Shown here in pieces: positions 39,702 through 49,424 of a stretch of 64,000 nt of DNA. The notes beneath the pieces are model-generated. The model had not been told where the DNA came from. It was given only the letters and a program-made list of their open reading frames with translations, and did not search any database. Each line of letters begins with the position of its first letter. The first letter of the stretch is position 1. The stretch comes from Woeseiaceae bacterium. Its GTDB lineage: Bacteria > Pseudomonadota > Gammaproteobacteria > Steroidobacterales > Woeseiaceae. The translations under genes were made by a program, and so were the position numbers. Location: the NCBI GenBank assembly GCA_021773055.1, contig JAJFKV010000081.1:1-64000 (forward strand), given 5' to 3'.

Positions 39702-41096
39702 ATGCCGCTCGAACTAAGAATCGTTAGTGAACACGCCGATCTCGTGGGCGATGATGCCGTACGCGAATATCACGAGGGTGGCGGCACTATTGGGCGCTCA
39801 CTTCACAACGACTGGATTCTTCCGGATCCGGATCGCTTTATCTCTGGCCGCCACGCCACTATCGACTACCAGGGCGGTATTTATTACCTCGCCGACATTA
39901 GTAGCAACGGTGTGTACGTCAATGAGGAAGTGGAGCCAATTGGCAAAGGCAACCCACGACGACTTTTCGACGGTGACCGTTTGCGTTTGGGCGATTTTGA
40001 AATTGAGGTGTCCATCGATTCCGGCGAGAGCCTGGTCATGCCAATGGAAGAAGAATCTTCTGTTGCACCAGACAACATCGAACAATTTGTGGATGAGGTT
40101 TCTCTGCGCACCGGCATGACGATGCTTGCAGAAGATGAAATCACCGGCGACGACGAGTTTCAGTCAGTGCTATTTGGCGGCAGTTCCAAAAAAGAGCAGC
40201 CCGCACCGAAACCAGAAATCGATATCGAAGTTGACGTACCCGGTAAGGGCGCAGAATCAAAATCAGTCGACGTGACGGCAGAGGATCTGTTCGACTCATT
40301 TCTCGACGGTCTGGGCGTTAGTCGAGTCGAGTTGCATCCATCTGTCAACCGGCCCGAGATGATGCTCACTGCAGGTCAGGTACTGCGCGAGTTCGTCAAC
40401 GGTGCAACCAAGCTACTCTCGAGCCGGGCCAATTTGAAAAATACATTTCGTCTGGACCAGACGACTGTCTTGCCAAGACACAACAATCCGATGAAGTTCT
40501 CGGAAAACACCAACGATCTGCTGAAGCAGCTATTGGTAGGCGGCGAAGGCGAATATCTTGGCGCGCAGGACTCGATTCGAGAAGTGTGCCGCGACCTGAT
40601 CAATCATCAAAACGCGTTTCTCGATGCTATGAACAGCGCATTTATCGAATTCGCTGACCGCTTTGATCCGGACGAATTGCAGGAAGGCTTTGACCGGACC
40701 ATGGGCAAGAAGTTGTTTGGATTCGCAAACAAGACGAAATACTGGCAGTTGTATTGCGATCTGTATCCGATCATCACCCAAAAAGGTGGCGGCCGGTTCC
40801 CGCAAATGTTTGGCGAGGAATTTGTCAAAGCCTACGAACGCCAAGTCGCCGAATATCAGCGACACGACCGCGACGGCACAGCCAATGACGCCGCCTGCCA
40901 GGCAAACGAGCCGGGGCTGATGGAAACGCAGAAACTGGACCGCCGCCCGGTAGCGCCAGAGGAAACAGCCTTTGAGGCGGACGATGTCGTTGACGCTCTA
41001 TCCGAGTCAGGTGCCAGCGAAATCGATCATAGCTTTATAGACGAACTCGACAACTCAATGTCGGAAGCCGTATCTGAAGATCAGCTAAAGGCCTGA
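39702..41096 (+). CDS. TagH/Fha-type FHA-domain protein (orphan type VI secretion regulator)
   Basis: 464 residues. The N-terminal FHA domain (about 5-105) has the phosphothreonine-binding residues in TIGRSLHND, SGRHATI and ISSNGVYVN. The C-terminal helical domain (about 190-390) resembles the TagH domain of type VI secretion (LREFVNGATKLLSSRANLKNTFRLDQT, NPMKFSENTNDLLKQLL, KYWQLYCDLYP). Fha1/TagH proteins are activated by Ser/Thr kinases of the system. No other type VI gene is in the window. The only kinase is the cNMP-linked one 13 kb away. Confidence 0.85.
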   Translation: MPLELRIVSEHADLVGDDAVREYHEGGGTIGRSLHNDWILPDPDRFISGRHATIDYQGGIYYLADISSNGVYVNEEVEPIGKGNPRRLFDGDRLRLGDFEIEVSIDSGESLVMPMEEESSVAPDNIEQFVDEVSLRTGMTMLAEDEITGDDEFQSVLFGGSSKKEQPAPKPEIDIEVDVPGKGAESKSVDVTAEDLFDSFLDGLGVSRVELHPSVNRPEMMLTAGQVLREFVNGATKLLSSRANLKNTFRLDQTTVLPRHNNPMKFSENTNDLLKQLLVGGEGEYLGAQDSIREVCRDLINHQNAFLDAMNSAFIEFADRFDPDELQEGFDRTMGKKLFGFANKTKYWQLYCDLYPIITQKGGGRFPQMFGEEFVKAYERQVAEYQRHDRDGTANDAACQANEPGLMETQKLDRRPVAPEETAFEADDVVDALSESGASEIDHSFIDELDNSMSEAVSEDQLKA

Positions 41097-41182
41097 ACCT
41101 GCGGCGATCCAGAAAAGTCGTCACCTAATCTGACAACCACTTTCGGAAGAGAAGGGTGAACGCTGAGCGCGCAGCGCAGGGC

Positions 41183-41246
41183 TGCGGCTGGTACGCCAAT
41201 GGCTTCTCCACGACCCACAGTCGAATTCATTGGCGTACCAGCCGCA
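41183..41246. repeat. Hairpin 1 of the composite palindrome
   Basis: A 19-bp perfect stem (41183-41201 with 41228-41246) and a 26-base loop. The loop contains CTCCACGACCCACAGTC at 41206-41222, which reappears in inverted orientation in the loop of hairpin 2. The stem sequence itself is not shared with hairpin 2. Confidence 0.88.
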
Positions 41247-41294
41247 TCTCGTCAGTCGGTCACGTATTTCACCTAACCGTCACAGCATTGAACA

Positions 41295-41368
41295 GGTGTC
41301 GGTCCGGGATGGTCGAAGCTGGTGACTGTTGGTCGTGGAGCCGGCGTCGACCATCCCGGACCGACGCC
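41295..41368. repeat. Hairpin 2 of the composite palindrome
   Basis: A 22-position stem (41295-41316 with 41347-41368), all paired with one T-G wobble at 41297/41366, and a 30-base loop. The loop carries GACTGTTGGTCGTGGAG at 41324-41340, complementary to the hairpin 1 loop motif at 16 of 17 positions. Confidence 0.88.
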
Positions 41369-41427
41369 GGATTAAGAACTCGGATTAGTCCAAAAGTGGT
41401 TGTCCAATCCGGTGACGGCTATAACAC

Positions 41428-43377
41428 CTAGCCAACTTTGTTCTGCCGGTTGTCAATCAGGTCATCAACCACAGCCGGATCGGCCAATGTCGATGTGTCA
41501 CCGAGATTAGCAAAATCATCGGCAGCGACTTTTCTCAAAATTCGACGCATAATTTTTCCGGAACGAGTCTTTGGCAGCCCTGGTGCCCATTGCAACAAAT
41601 CGGGTTTGGCAATCGGTCCGATTTCCTTGCGAACCCACTGTTGCAGCTCCGCCTTTAACTCGTCGCTGGACTCCACGCCGCCCATCAATGTGACGTACGC
41701 GTATATGCCCTGCCCTTTAATTTCGTGGGGATAACCAACGACAGCCGCTTCGGCGACATCTTTATGAGCGACGAGGGCGCTTTCCACTTCTGCGGTGCCC
41801 ATGCGATGTCCCGAAACATTCAGAACATCATCCACGCGCCCCGTGATCCAGTAGTACCCGTCTTCATCACGACGTGCGCCATCGCCCGTAAAGTAGTTGC
41901 CTTCGAAGGTGGAAAAGTAGGTTTCAATAAAGCGCTGATGGTCACCGTAAATGGTGCGCATTTGTCCCGGCCAGCTGTCGGTAATTATCAGGATTCCTTC
42001 TGCAGCACCGTCTTGTATATTGCCCTCGCCGTCAACGATCTCCGGCATGATTCCGAACAGAGGCTTGGTCGCCGAACCCGGTTTGAGCGCGGTTGCGCCG
42101 GGTAACGGGCTGATCAGGATACCGCCGGTTTCAGTCTGCCACCAGGTATCAACGATGGGGCAGCGCTCTTCGCCAACCACTCTGTAGTACCACTGCCAGG
42201 CCTCAGGGTTGATGGGTTCGCCCACCGAGCCCAAAAGACGCAGACTCTTTCGAGAGGTTTTCTTGACGGGCTCATCGCCATCGCGCATCAGCGCACGAAT
42301 CGCGGTCGGCGCCGTATAGCAAATATTGACGTTGTGCTTGTCGCAAACCTCCCAGAACCGTGACGAATCCGGATAGTTCGGCACGCCTTCAAACATCAGT
42401 GAGATAGCACCATTGGCCAGCGGGCCGTAGACGATATAGCTGTGGCCCGTCACCCAGCCCACATCAGCTGTGCACCAGTAGACGTCGCCGGGTTGATAGT
42501 CGAATACATACTCGTGCGTCATCGCCGCGTAAACCAGGTAGCCACCGGTGGTGTGCAGCACACCTTTGGGTTTACCTGTCGAACCTGATGTGTAGAGGAT
42601 GAACAGCGGGTCTTCGGCGCCCATCTCTTCGCAAGGGCATTCGGCATCAACTTGTTGTTCGATTTCATGCAGCCATACATCGCGGCCTTCGACCCAACCG
42701 ATATCCGATCCAGTGTTTCTGACGACGAGCACTTTCTCGAGCGTTGTCACTTCATCGCGCTCGGCAGCAGCATCAACATTCGCTTTGAGCGGAATACCTT
42801 TGCCGCCGCGCAGACCTTCGTCCGCCGTGATGACAATATTGGATTCGCAGTCGTGAATACGACCGGCCAACGCATCGGGCGAAAAGCCGCCAAATACGAC
42901 GGAGTGCACAGCCCCGATACGCGCACACGCAAGCATCGAAACTGCTGCATCCGGAATCATCGGCATATAAATCGTTATGCGGTCGCCCTTCTTCGCACCC
43001 AGCGCTTTAAGCGCATTGGCAAATTTGCACACGCGTTCGTGCAGCTCGCCATAGGTTATCTTCAGATCACGGTTCGGGTCATCACCTTCCCAGATAATCG
43101 CGATGTCGTCGGCATTTCCGTCGAGATGACGATCGACACAGTTGTAGCAGGCGTTGAGCGTGCCGTCTTCATACCAGCGAATGTGCAAATCGTCTTTCGC
43201 GTAGCTGACATCCTTTACCTTGCTAAAAGGCTTGATCCAGTCGACACGCTGTGCCTGTTCGGCCCAAAACCCCTCGTTGTCCTGCAACGATCGGGCGTAC
43301 ATTTCTTCGTACTTGGCTGTGGTAATCAGTGTGCGTTCCTTTGTGGCTTCTGGAACGGGGTAGGTCTTCGTGTCCAT
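41428..43377 (-). CDS. acs: Acetyl-coenzyme A synthetase
   Basis: 649 residues, standard Acs. It activates acetate to acetyl-CoA via acetyl-AMP. Motifs: [22 protein letters not shown] (AMP loop), [16 protein letters not shown], and the C-terminal [15 protein letters not shown], whose lysine is the known acetylation switch. It begins 11 bases after the CoA-lyase stop, so acs is the last gene of a maoC-lyase-acs operon. Confidence 0.97.
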   Translation of the reverse strand: MDTKTYPVPEATKERTLITTAKYEEMYARSLQDNEGFWAEQAQRVDWIKPFSKVKDVSYAKDDLHIRWYEDGTLNACYNCVDRHLDGNADDIAIIWEGDDPNRDLKITYGELHERVCKFANALKALGAKKGDRITIYMPMIPDAAVSMLACARIGAVHSVVFGGFSPDALAGRIHDCESNIVITADEGLRGGKGIPLKANVDAAAERDEVTTLEKVLVVRNTGSDIGWVEGRDVWLHEIEQQVDAECPCEEMGAEDPLFILYTSGSTGKPKGVLHTTGGYLVYAAMTHEYVFDYQPGDVYWCTADVGWVTGHSYIVYGPLANGAISLMFEGVPNYPDSSRFWEVCDKHNVNICYTAPTAIRALMRDGDEPVKKTSRKSLRLLGSVGEPINPEAWQWYYRVVGEERCPIVDTWWQTETGGILISPLPGATALKPGSATKPLFGIMPEIVDGEGNIQDGAAEGILIITDSWPGQMRTIYGDHQRFIETYFSTFEGNYFTGDGARRDEDGYYWITGRVDDVLNVSGHRMGTAEVESALVAHKDVAEAAVVGYPHEIKGQGIYAYVTLMGGVESSDELKAELQQWVRKEIGPIAKPDLLQWAPGLPKTRSGKIMRRILRKVAADDFANLGDTSTLADPAVVDDLIDNRQNKVG

Positions 43378-43388
43378 GTTTTCTGCCT

Positions 43389-44252
43389 TTATGTTTCCTG
43401 ATTCTTTGCCGATTCAAGTAGCCGTCTGGCCTGGACCAGATGCGGCCGGTCAATCATCTTGCCGTCCATGCCGATCGTGCCAGCACCGGGATTCGCCGCA
43501 AACAATTCGACGATTCGAGCCGCACGCTGCATTTCTTCCGCGCTTGGCACAAAGGCCGCGTTGATCACTTCGACTTGTGCCGGGTGAATCGCCAGCATTC
43601 CGGAAAAGCCGTCGCGTCTCGCATTAGAAGCGTATCGTCGCAAGCCCTGATTATCTTTGTAATCAGTGAATACCGTATCAATCGCAGCAACTTCCGCGGC
43701 CGCGGCCGCGAGCAGACACAAGGAGCGCGCCATCTCGTAAGTCGGCAACCAATTGCCGTTCTCATCACGATGGGTTGTTGCGCCTACTGCAGCACTAAGA
43801 TCCTCTGCCCCCCACGTCAATCCGGCAAGGCGTTGCGTTGCCCCAACGTAAGCATTAAGCGTAAACAGTGCCTCCGGATGCTCGGTACATAGTGGCAAGA
43901 TACGAGTACTACCGGTCTCGATGCCGTGTTTCGACTCGAGCACCAACAGCTTCTCATCCAGTTCTATCGCGGCCGCAGCACTTCTTGGCTTCGGCAACAC
44001 AATGCCTGTCGGTGCAGACGGCATAACGCCTTCAAGATCCGCTTCGGCGTCATCGGAATCGATGGGATTGATGCGAACCCAGACGTTCTTCTTGCCAGCA
44101 AGATACTCGCACGCAAGCACACGCGCATCCGGGCGAGCGTCAGCCGCCACCGAGTCCTCGAGATCGACGATTAATGCATCTGCACCGGCACTGCCCGCTT
44201 TTCGTAGCTTGCGTTCGCTGTCTGCCGGAACGAACAGGAAACTGCGGCTCAT
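43389..44252 (-). CDS. CitE-like CoA-ester lyase (HpcH/HpaI family)
   Basis: 287 residues from the ATG at 44252 ([16 protein letters not shown]), which overlaps the maoC stop by four bases; an ATG 36 bases upstream is less likely. TIM-barrel lyase of the CitE/malyl-CoA/citramalyl-CoA lyase type: [23 protein letters not shown], the [11 protein letters not shown] run, [15 protein letters not shown]. It splits a 3-hydroxyacyl-CoA diacid into acetyl-CoA and an oxo acid, e.g. citramalyl-CoA to pyruvate. Its substrate is not determined. Confidence 0.88.
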   Translation of the reverse strand: MSRSFLFVPADSERKLRKAGSAGADALIVDLEDSVAADARPDARVLACEYLAGKKNVWVRINPIDSDDAEADLEGVMPSAPTGIVLPKPRSAAAAIELDEKLLVLESKHGIETGSTRILPLCTEHPEALFTLNAYVGATQRLAGLTWGAEDLSAAVGATTHRDENGNWLPTYEMARSLCLLAAAAAEVAAIDTVFTDYKDNQGLRRYASNARRDGFSGMLAIHPAQVEVINAAFVPSAEEMQRAARIVELFAANPGAGTIGMDGKMIDRPHLVQARRLLESAKNQET

Positions 44253-44701
44253 GATGATTGACGCATCATCAAGGCGCTGCGCTTGCATTCACCTACGAGT
44301 TCATTGTTTTGATTGAATGCACGATGAGCAAAAATTACGATACCGTTGTTTGGGCGAGACTTGCTCTCGCGCAATTCGAGCACTTCTGTTTCGACGCGGA
44401 TCGTATCTCCGCAAAAAAGCGGTTTCGGAAATCGAACCTCGTCCCAGCCCAGGTTTGCGACGGTTGTCCCGTGTGTCGTATCGCCGACGGATATTCCCAC
44501 CATGAAGCTCAAGGTCAAACAACTGTTGACCAGTGGTTGGCCAAACTCTGTGCCCTTCATGTACTCCGCATCAAGATGTAGCGCGGCGGGATTGTGCGTC
44601 ATGGTTGTTAGCAGCACATTATCCGTCTCGGTTATTGTGCGACGTATCGGGTGATCGAACGTCTGACCGACGGAGAACTCTTCGAAATACAGTCCAGACA
44701 T
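44249..44701 (-). CDS. MaoC-family hydratase (mesaconyl-CoA hydratase-like)
   Basis: 150 residues from the ATG at 44701, with GAGGCG before it; upstream ATGs exist at 44734 and 44788 but fit the family less well. Hot-dog fold: the [30 protein letters not shown] run carries the hydratase D/H pair. Partnered with a CoA lyase, it likely hydrates an unsaturated diacyl-CoA (mesaconyl-CoA type) before cleavage (inference). First gene of the operon ending in acs, divergent from the aldo/keto reductase. Confidence 0.85.
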   Translation of the reverse strand: MSGLYFEEFSVGQTFDHPIRRTITETDNVLLTTMTHNPAALHLDAEYMKGTEFGQPLVNSCLTLSFMVGISVGDTTHGTTVANLGWDEVRFPKPLFCGDTIRVETEVLELRESKSRPNNGIVIFAHRAFNQNNELVGECKRSALMMRQSS

Positions 44702-44781
44702 GATCGCCTCAGGTTCCGCTTCAAGTGTCGCCATTGTGCCAGCGTCGTGCACATCATTACAGCGCCGGGTATCATCAATGG

Positions 44782-45693
44782 ATGCCAATGGATCGACGGG
44801 AATTCACAAAAGCCAGTCTGGGGGCCGTATCGCTCGCGGCATTGCGTCCGTCTTTTGCCGGCCCCGAACATTTGATTCGCAAGGCTATTCCGTCAACGGG
44901 TGAACTGATCCCGATTATCGGTCTTGGCACCAATCGTTATGGCGTCGACAATCTGGAAGCATCACGTGCACCGTTGCGAGCAGTGATCGGGCGATTCCAC
45001 GCCCTGGGAGGCACACTCATCGATACAGCGCCGCAATATCGAACATCGGAATCTGTGCTGGGCGACCTTATCGCCGAGCTCGGTATCCGCGACGACCTGT
45101 TCGTGGCAACAAAGACGGACAAACCGAGCGCTACCGAGACCGAAGCGCAAATGCAAGGCTCAACCCACAAGCTCAAGATTAAGAAGCTTGACCTGATGCA
45201 GGTCCACAACCTGCGCGGCTGGAAGACAGCGTTTCCCGTGATGCGAGACTGGCAGCAACAAGGCCGTATTCGCTACATCGGCATGTCTACGTCCCGGGCC
45301 AGCCAATATGCGGATTTTGAGGCGGTCATGCGAAAGGAAGAACTGGACTTCATACAGATCAACTATTCACTTGAGCAAAGAGAAGCTGCGCAGCGAATTC
45401 TGCCATTGGCCGCAGACAATGGCGTTGCCGTCATTATCAACCGGGCATTTGGTGGCGGTCGAATTTTCAAGACTATGGGAAACAAGCCCGTACCCGGTTG
45501 GGCCAAGGAGTTTGGCTGCGAGAGCTGGGCCCAGTTCCTGCTTAAGTTTACCTGTGGCCATCCGGCGGCGACTCTGGCGATTCCGGGTATGACGAAACTG
45601 CATCACGTCGACGACAACTTCGGCGCAGCGCACGGCCGCCTGCCCGATGCCAGCGAGCGACTGCAGCAGGAAGCGTTTTACGATTCCCTTTGA
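44782..45693 (+). CDS. Tat-exported aldo/keto reductase
   Basis: 303 residues from 44782 (an ATG six bases later is equally possible). The N-terminus [18 protein letters not shown] is a twin-arginine signal. Barrel with the AKR tetrad region: [22 protein letters not shown] (D, Y), [10 protein letters not shown] (K), LDLMQVHNL (H). A Tat signal means cofactor is bound before export. Substrate unknown. The 3' end overlaps ppa by 16 bases. Confidence 0.82.
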   Translation: MPMDRREFTKASLGAVSLAALRPSFAGPEHLIRKAIPSTGELIPIIGLGTNRYGVDNLEASRAPLRAVIGRFHALGGTLIDTAPQYRTSESVLGDLIAELGIRDDLFVATKTDKPSATETEAQMQGSTHKLKIKKLDLMQVHNLRGWKTAFPVMRDWQQQGRIRYIGMSTSRASQYADFEAVMRKEELDFIQINYSLEQREAAQRILPLAADNGVAVIINRAFGGGRIFKTMGNKPVPGWAKEFGCESWAQFLLKFTCGHPAATLAIPGMTKLHHVDDNFGAAHGRLPDASERLQQEAFYDSL

Positions 45694-46223
45694 TCGCTGC
45701 GCTTGGCGCGCTCGATTGACTCTACAATTAGCTGCCCGGCTTTCTCGGCTCCATACCAGTCACCGATGCGCACCCACTTACCTGGTTCCAGGTCCTTGTA
45801 GTGCTCAAAAAAATGTTCCACCTGTTGCATGGTGATATCCGGCAGATCGGTATGGTCCACCACGTGGTCATAGCGCTTCGTCAATTGATGTGACGGAACG
45901 GCGATCACCTTCTCGTCCTGACCGGCATTATCTTCCATGATAAGTACGCCAACCGGCCGTACATTAATCACACAACCCGGAACCAGCTCACGAGTATTAA
46001 CGACCAGCACATCGATGGGGTCACCGTCTTCCGACAGGGTATGCGGTACAAAACCGTAATTACCGGGATAAGACATCGGCGTATACAAGAAACGGTCAAC
46101 AACCAGCGTGCCCGCTTCCTTATCCATCTCGTACTTGATCGGTTGTCCGCCGAGCGGCACTTCGATAATGACGTTGATGTCTTCCGGGGGATTGTTGCCG
46201 ATGGTAATTGCGTCAATGCGCAT
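45678..46223 (-). CDS. ppa: Inorganic pyrophosphatase
   Basis: 181 residues from the ATG at 46223 ([23 protein letters not shown]), the normal family-I start and length; longer upstream frames run into the araC-type gene. Signature [11 protein letters not shown] with the metal-binding aspartates, [19 protein letters not shown] and [12 protein letters not shown] are clear. It drives biosynthesis by removing pyrophosphate. Confidence 0.97.
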   Translation of the reverse strand: MRIDAITIGNNPPEDINVIIEVPLGGQPIKYEMDKEAGTLVVDRFLYTPMSYPGNYGFVPHTLSEDGDPIDVLVVNTRELVPGCVINVRPVGVLIMEDNAGQDEKVIAVPSHQLTKRYDHVVDHTDLPDITMQQVEHFFEHYKDLEPGKWVRIGDWYGAEKAGQLIVESIERAKRSDQRES

Positions 46224-46254
46224 CGCTGTAGCCTCATTATGGAAACGCGATACG

Positions 46255-47049
46255 TTATAGCAGATCGCGCTGACTACGGCATCGATAAGTGGCTGGCGGC
46301 ATACCGAAATAGTGGCGAAACTGTTTGCACAAATGACTTTGGTCGGAAAAACCATGACGATGTGCCAGCTCGACCACGGTCTTGCGTCCGGATCCTAGTT
46401 CGCCGGCGATAGTCTGCAGTCGTATGCGTCTCTGATACTGTCCCAACGAGCAACCGACCTGCGCCTTAAAAGCGCGCGCCAGATGTGCCGGGTGCATGCC
46501 AATATCGGCTGCGACACCACTTAGTGACACAGGACCAAGGTTGTTGGAGTGCAATTGATCCAGAACCAAAGACAACCAAGGGCCACGACGAATTCTTCGC
46601 GCCGGCCGAACAAGGCCGGCGTCCCACAGCAAGTCGATGACAAGCTCTTCTGTGTGATCACGAGAAAATAGAATATCTGCTTTTGCTTTGGCATAGAAAT
46701 GCATTGCGCGCAGCCAGGCACCACCTCGCCGTATTAGCAGCGTCCGGGGGGATTGGCGCTCAACCCAGTCGCGCCATTCTGGGCTGCAACGAATCCAGAA
46801 AAACTGATTGTCGGCTGCCTGAAAATCGACTGCAGCTTCTTGTCCGGGTGTGTAGATAATGACTGCGGGACCTTCGTAGCGAGCTCCACACGACTGCAGT
46901 GGGTCTTCATAAGCCCCTTTCGCGAGCAGTCCTATCGCCGGCGCGTCGAATTGCTGCGGCGGTAGGCTGGAAGTCATCGTTGCGTGATACAGGCCGGCAC
47001 GCCCAAGATCGCCTACGTCTGCCGCCTGCTGAAGTGCTGGTTCGGGCAT
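46255..47049 (-). CDS. AraC-family transcriptional regulator
   Basis: 264 residues from the ATG at 47049 with AAGGCG upstream. An N-terminal cupin-like sensing part (about 1-130) precedes two helix-turn-helix motifs (about 165-260): [36 protein letters not shown] and the conserved [32 protein letters not shown]. The regulon is unknown. It is followed by ppa and divergent from a small membrane protein gene. Confidence 0.9.
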   Translation of the reverse strand: MPEPALQQAADVGDLGRAGLYHATMTSSLPPQQFDAPAIGLLAKGAYEDPLQSCGARYEGPAVIIYTPGQEAAVDFQAADNQFFWIRCSPEWRDWVERQSPRTLLIRRGGAWLRAMHFYAKAKADILFSRDHTEELVIDLLWDAGLVRPARRIRRGPWLSLVLDQLHSNNLGPVSLSGVAADIGMHPAHLARAFKAQVGCSLGQYQRRIRLQTIAGELGSGRKTVVELAHRHGFSDQSHLCKQFRHYFGMPPATYRCRSQRDLL

Positions 47050-47214
47050 GTTTCGCCTTTTGTCCGTACTCAGAGTCCGACCACGGACGGACCCGATAGT
47101 TTGATCAGTTCTTTTTATCAAAGACTTAGGCTCGAAAAACGCAATTCCCGTACAAGCCACCGGCCAGTGGGTTTACGATAATTCATCCCGTCTAATCATA
47201 CAGGAACATGAAAA

Positions 47215-47745
47215 ATGCCTGAGCTGAAAGCATTTCGCGGCCGCGTGCTGGCCGGAACCATTATCGCGACCCTTATGATCACTTACGCTGTGCTGCTGAT
47301 AATGGCCGGAGCGGATTCCGGCGCTACAATTATCGGTTATTATCTGATTTTCGCGGGCAGTATTCTTGAATTGGCGCGTCGGCACAATATCGCATGTGAC
47401 TCTAGAAATACGCCTTACGACCAGTTCAAATTCGCAAGCTGGGCCGCAGCCATTGCCGCAGCCTTTTATTCCTTATGGGTAGTATTTAACTCGCGCGTAC
47501 TGATTGGCGGACCAATTCCAACTCTTATCGAACAACGGGATGCTCTCCAGTCCAGCGCAGCAGCCGGCAACAATGTTTCTGAGCAACTGGTGGCTGTACA
47601 AAGCTACATCGATTCGCCAGAGCGCTTCGCTGCTAACGTTTGGGTAACTCTCGTGATCTTCGGCGTTTTGCTTGCAGTCATTCTTGCGCTCGTGCACAAG
47701 GTTCGTCTCACCTTGGGCTTGCGGAAAAACACATTGAAAACATAG
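47215..47745 (+). CDS. Membrane protein of unknown function
   Basis: 176 residues with about four hydrophobic spans (10-32, 36-52, 74-92, 140-162). No recognised domain. Divergent from the araC-type gene and 53 bases before the multiheme cytochrome gene, so it may be regulated by the former or linked to the latter. A GGAACATGAAAA stretch precedes the start. Confidence 0.7.
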   Translation: MPELKAFRGRVLAGTIIATLMITYAVLLIMAGADSGATIIGYYLIFAGSILELARRHNIACDSRNTPYDQFKFASWAAAIAAAFYSLWVVFNSRVLIGGPIPTLIEQRDALQSSAAAGNNVSEQLVAVQSYIDSPERFAANVWVTLVIFGVLLAVILALVHKVRLTLGLRKNTLKT

Positions 47746-47798
47746 CCGGTGATCTAAACTCTGTACCTGGACAATGAGTTTGATAAAATACGCCGCCT

Positions 47799-49424
47799 AT
47801 GTCGCAGCGCTTAGCACTCACACTCATTCTGATAGCCGGCGTAGTCCTGATCCGGCCGCTCGACTCCGTGGCGCAAAGTAGCACCTGCACGCAGTGCCAT
47901 GCGAGCAAGCAAGTCGGGTTTAGCGATGCGCATGCATTTGCGGCTGGAAGTTGCGTCACCTGCCATGCCGGCGACAATACATCACCTCTCATCGATGATG
48001 CTCACAGTGGGCTGATTGGATTTCCGGGCGATCTCGGTAACGCCGAGCGTGCCTGCGGCACGTGTCATGCCGACAGGGTGACCTCCGTTGCGCAAAACCT
48101 CATGCACCTGGGCCGAGGCATGGTTCAGGTTACGCGAGAGACTCTCGATGAGTCAGTCGGAACAAAGCACATCGGCAATCTGCAGTCCCTCGGGCACAGC
48201 GTTGCAGACTCGATGCTGCGCAAACAATGCGCCAGCTGCCATATTGGTCAAAAAAAGACCGAGCATCGTCACGATGTCATGTGGGATCGCGGCGGTGGTT
48301 GCCTGGCTTGCCATATCAATGACTATCCGGCGGATGCGCATCCCGCTTTGACTGCCCGCGTATCGGACGAGCGTTGTTTTGGCTGTCACGCCCGCTCTGC
48401 GCGCATTTCATTGAGCTATCCCGGACTCGCAGAAGTCGACGCCTCGGATGACCCGGACGAACCCGGTTTGCGCTTGCCGGATGGCCGACATGTAGCTCGT
48501 ATGGCCGCCGACGTCCACTATCAAGCCGGTATGAGTTGTATCGACTGTCATACGAGCGTAGGCCTGATGGGCAGTGCCGGTGAGGCAAATCATCAACGTG
48601 AAGCCGTCGATATCTCTTGCGAGGATTGTCACGACAACCGGACCCCAATGCTCAGTTTATCCGCCTGGCCGAACTCTCTTATTGGCGCCTTCAGGCGGTT
48701 ACCATTTGCTGCGAGCGAAGATACTGATTTCCTGACAACCACAAGACACGGCACGCCGTTATGGCACATAGAATTACGGAGTGACGGCGCCTGGTTGCAC
48801 ACCAAGAACACCGGCAGGGTGTTGAAGATTCCGCCAGCGAATCGCATTGATCATGAACAAAATGAAGACCACGAACGCCTGACCTGCTCCAGTTGCCACA
48901 GCCAGTGGGCACCACAATGTTTCGGCTGCCATATGGACTATGATCCCGACGGCGAGCAATGGGACCACATTGATCGTGAATTAACGCCCGGTCGATGGAG
49001 TGACAAGCGCTGGCATGTGGACAACACGCTGCCTGCGCTCGGCGTCAACGGCGACAACAAGATCGAATCGTTCGTACCGGGAATGATTATGACCGTCGCT
49101 CACCCGGACTGGGAGGACGATAAGTTCGTACGCATGTTCGCGCCGTTGTCGCCCCACACGACCGGCAAGTCACGATCCTGTCAGTCGTGCCACGATTCGA
49201 GTAGAGCGTTGGGGCTCGGCCGGGGGACGCTCAAGACCACTGCCGATGGCATGGAATTCCAGCCGGCATACAAACTACTCGGTGACGGCCTACCCGCAGA
49301 TGCATGGACAAATATCGGTAATTCGCTGGGCGGTCGCGCGCCCGTCGCAGGGCAGCGACCGCTCAACCTGTCCGAGATGGAAGCCATTCAGAACGCTGAC
49401 GTTGCGGCAACCGATGGTCGTTAG
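47799..49424 (+). CDS. Periplasmic 11-heme cytochrome c
   Basis: 541 residues with a signal peptide (cut near SVAQ, about 26). Eleven CxxCH heme sites can be counted: CTQCH, CVTCH, CGTCH, CASCH, CLACH, CFGCH, CIDCH, CEDCH, CSSCH, CFGCH, CQSCH. It is not a recognised OTR or hydroxylamine-oxidoreductase type, and no lysine-ligated CxxCK is seen. Its 3' end overlaps the rhodanese gene by four bases. Likely role: electron carrier or terminal reductase working with the adjacent molybdenum enzyme (inference). Confidence 0.88.
   Translation: MSQRLALTLILIAGVVLIRPLDSVAQSSTCTQCHASKQVGFSDAHAFAAGSCVTCHAGDNTSPLIDDAHSGLIGFPGDLGNAERACGTCHADRVTSVAQNLMHLGRGMVQVTRETLDESVGTKHIGNLQSLGHSVADSMLRKQCASCHIGQKKTEHRHDVMWDRGGGCLACHINDYPADAHPALTARVSDERCFGCHARSARISLSYPGLAEVDASDDPDEPGLRLPDGRHVARMAADVHYQAGMSCIDCHTSVGLMGSAGEANHQREAVDISCEDCHDNRTPMLSLSAWPNSLIGAFRRLPFAASEDTDFLTTTRHGTPLWHIELRSDGAWLHTKNTGRVLKIPPANRIDHEQNEDHERLTCSSCHSQWAPQCFGCHMDYDPDGEQWDHIDRELTPGRWSDKRWHVDNTLPALGVNGDNKIESFVPGMIMTVAHPDWEDDKFVRMFAPLSPHTTGKSRSCQSCHDSSRALGLGRGTLKTTADGMEFQPAYKLLGDGLPADAWTNIGNSLGGRAPVAGQRPLNLSEMEAIQNADVAATDGR

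Larger units (their letters stand above)
41117..41419. repeat. ~300-bp composite palindromic element between convergent genes
   Basis: This fills nearly all of the 331-base gap between the TagH-type gene and acs. Outer arms 41117-41147 and 41389-41419 are inverted copies of each other with 25 of 31 positions identical (shared core GACAACCACTTT). Inside are two long hairpins: 41183-41246 and 41295-41368. The element has no credible coding content; a 91-codon frame across it is an accident of the repeats. It could be a MITE-like insertion, a double structured RNA or a bidirectional transcription stop. Confidence 0.8.

Noticed and set aside
39702-41096. A type VI secretion locus
   Set aside because: Only the TagH-type gene is present; no tss structural gene was found on either side.
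41156-41431. A 91-codon plus-strand open frame across the palindromic element
   Set aside because: It is built from the arms of the hairpins, has no ribosome site or family likeness, and the pairing explains the sequence better.
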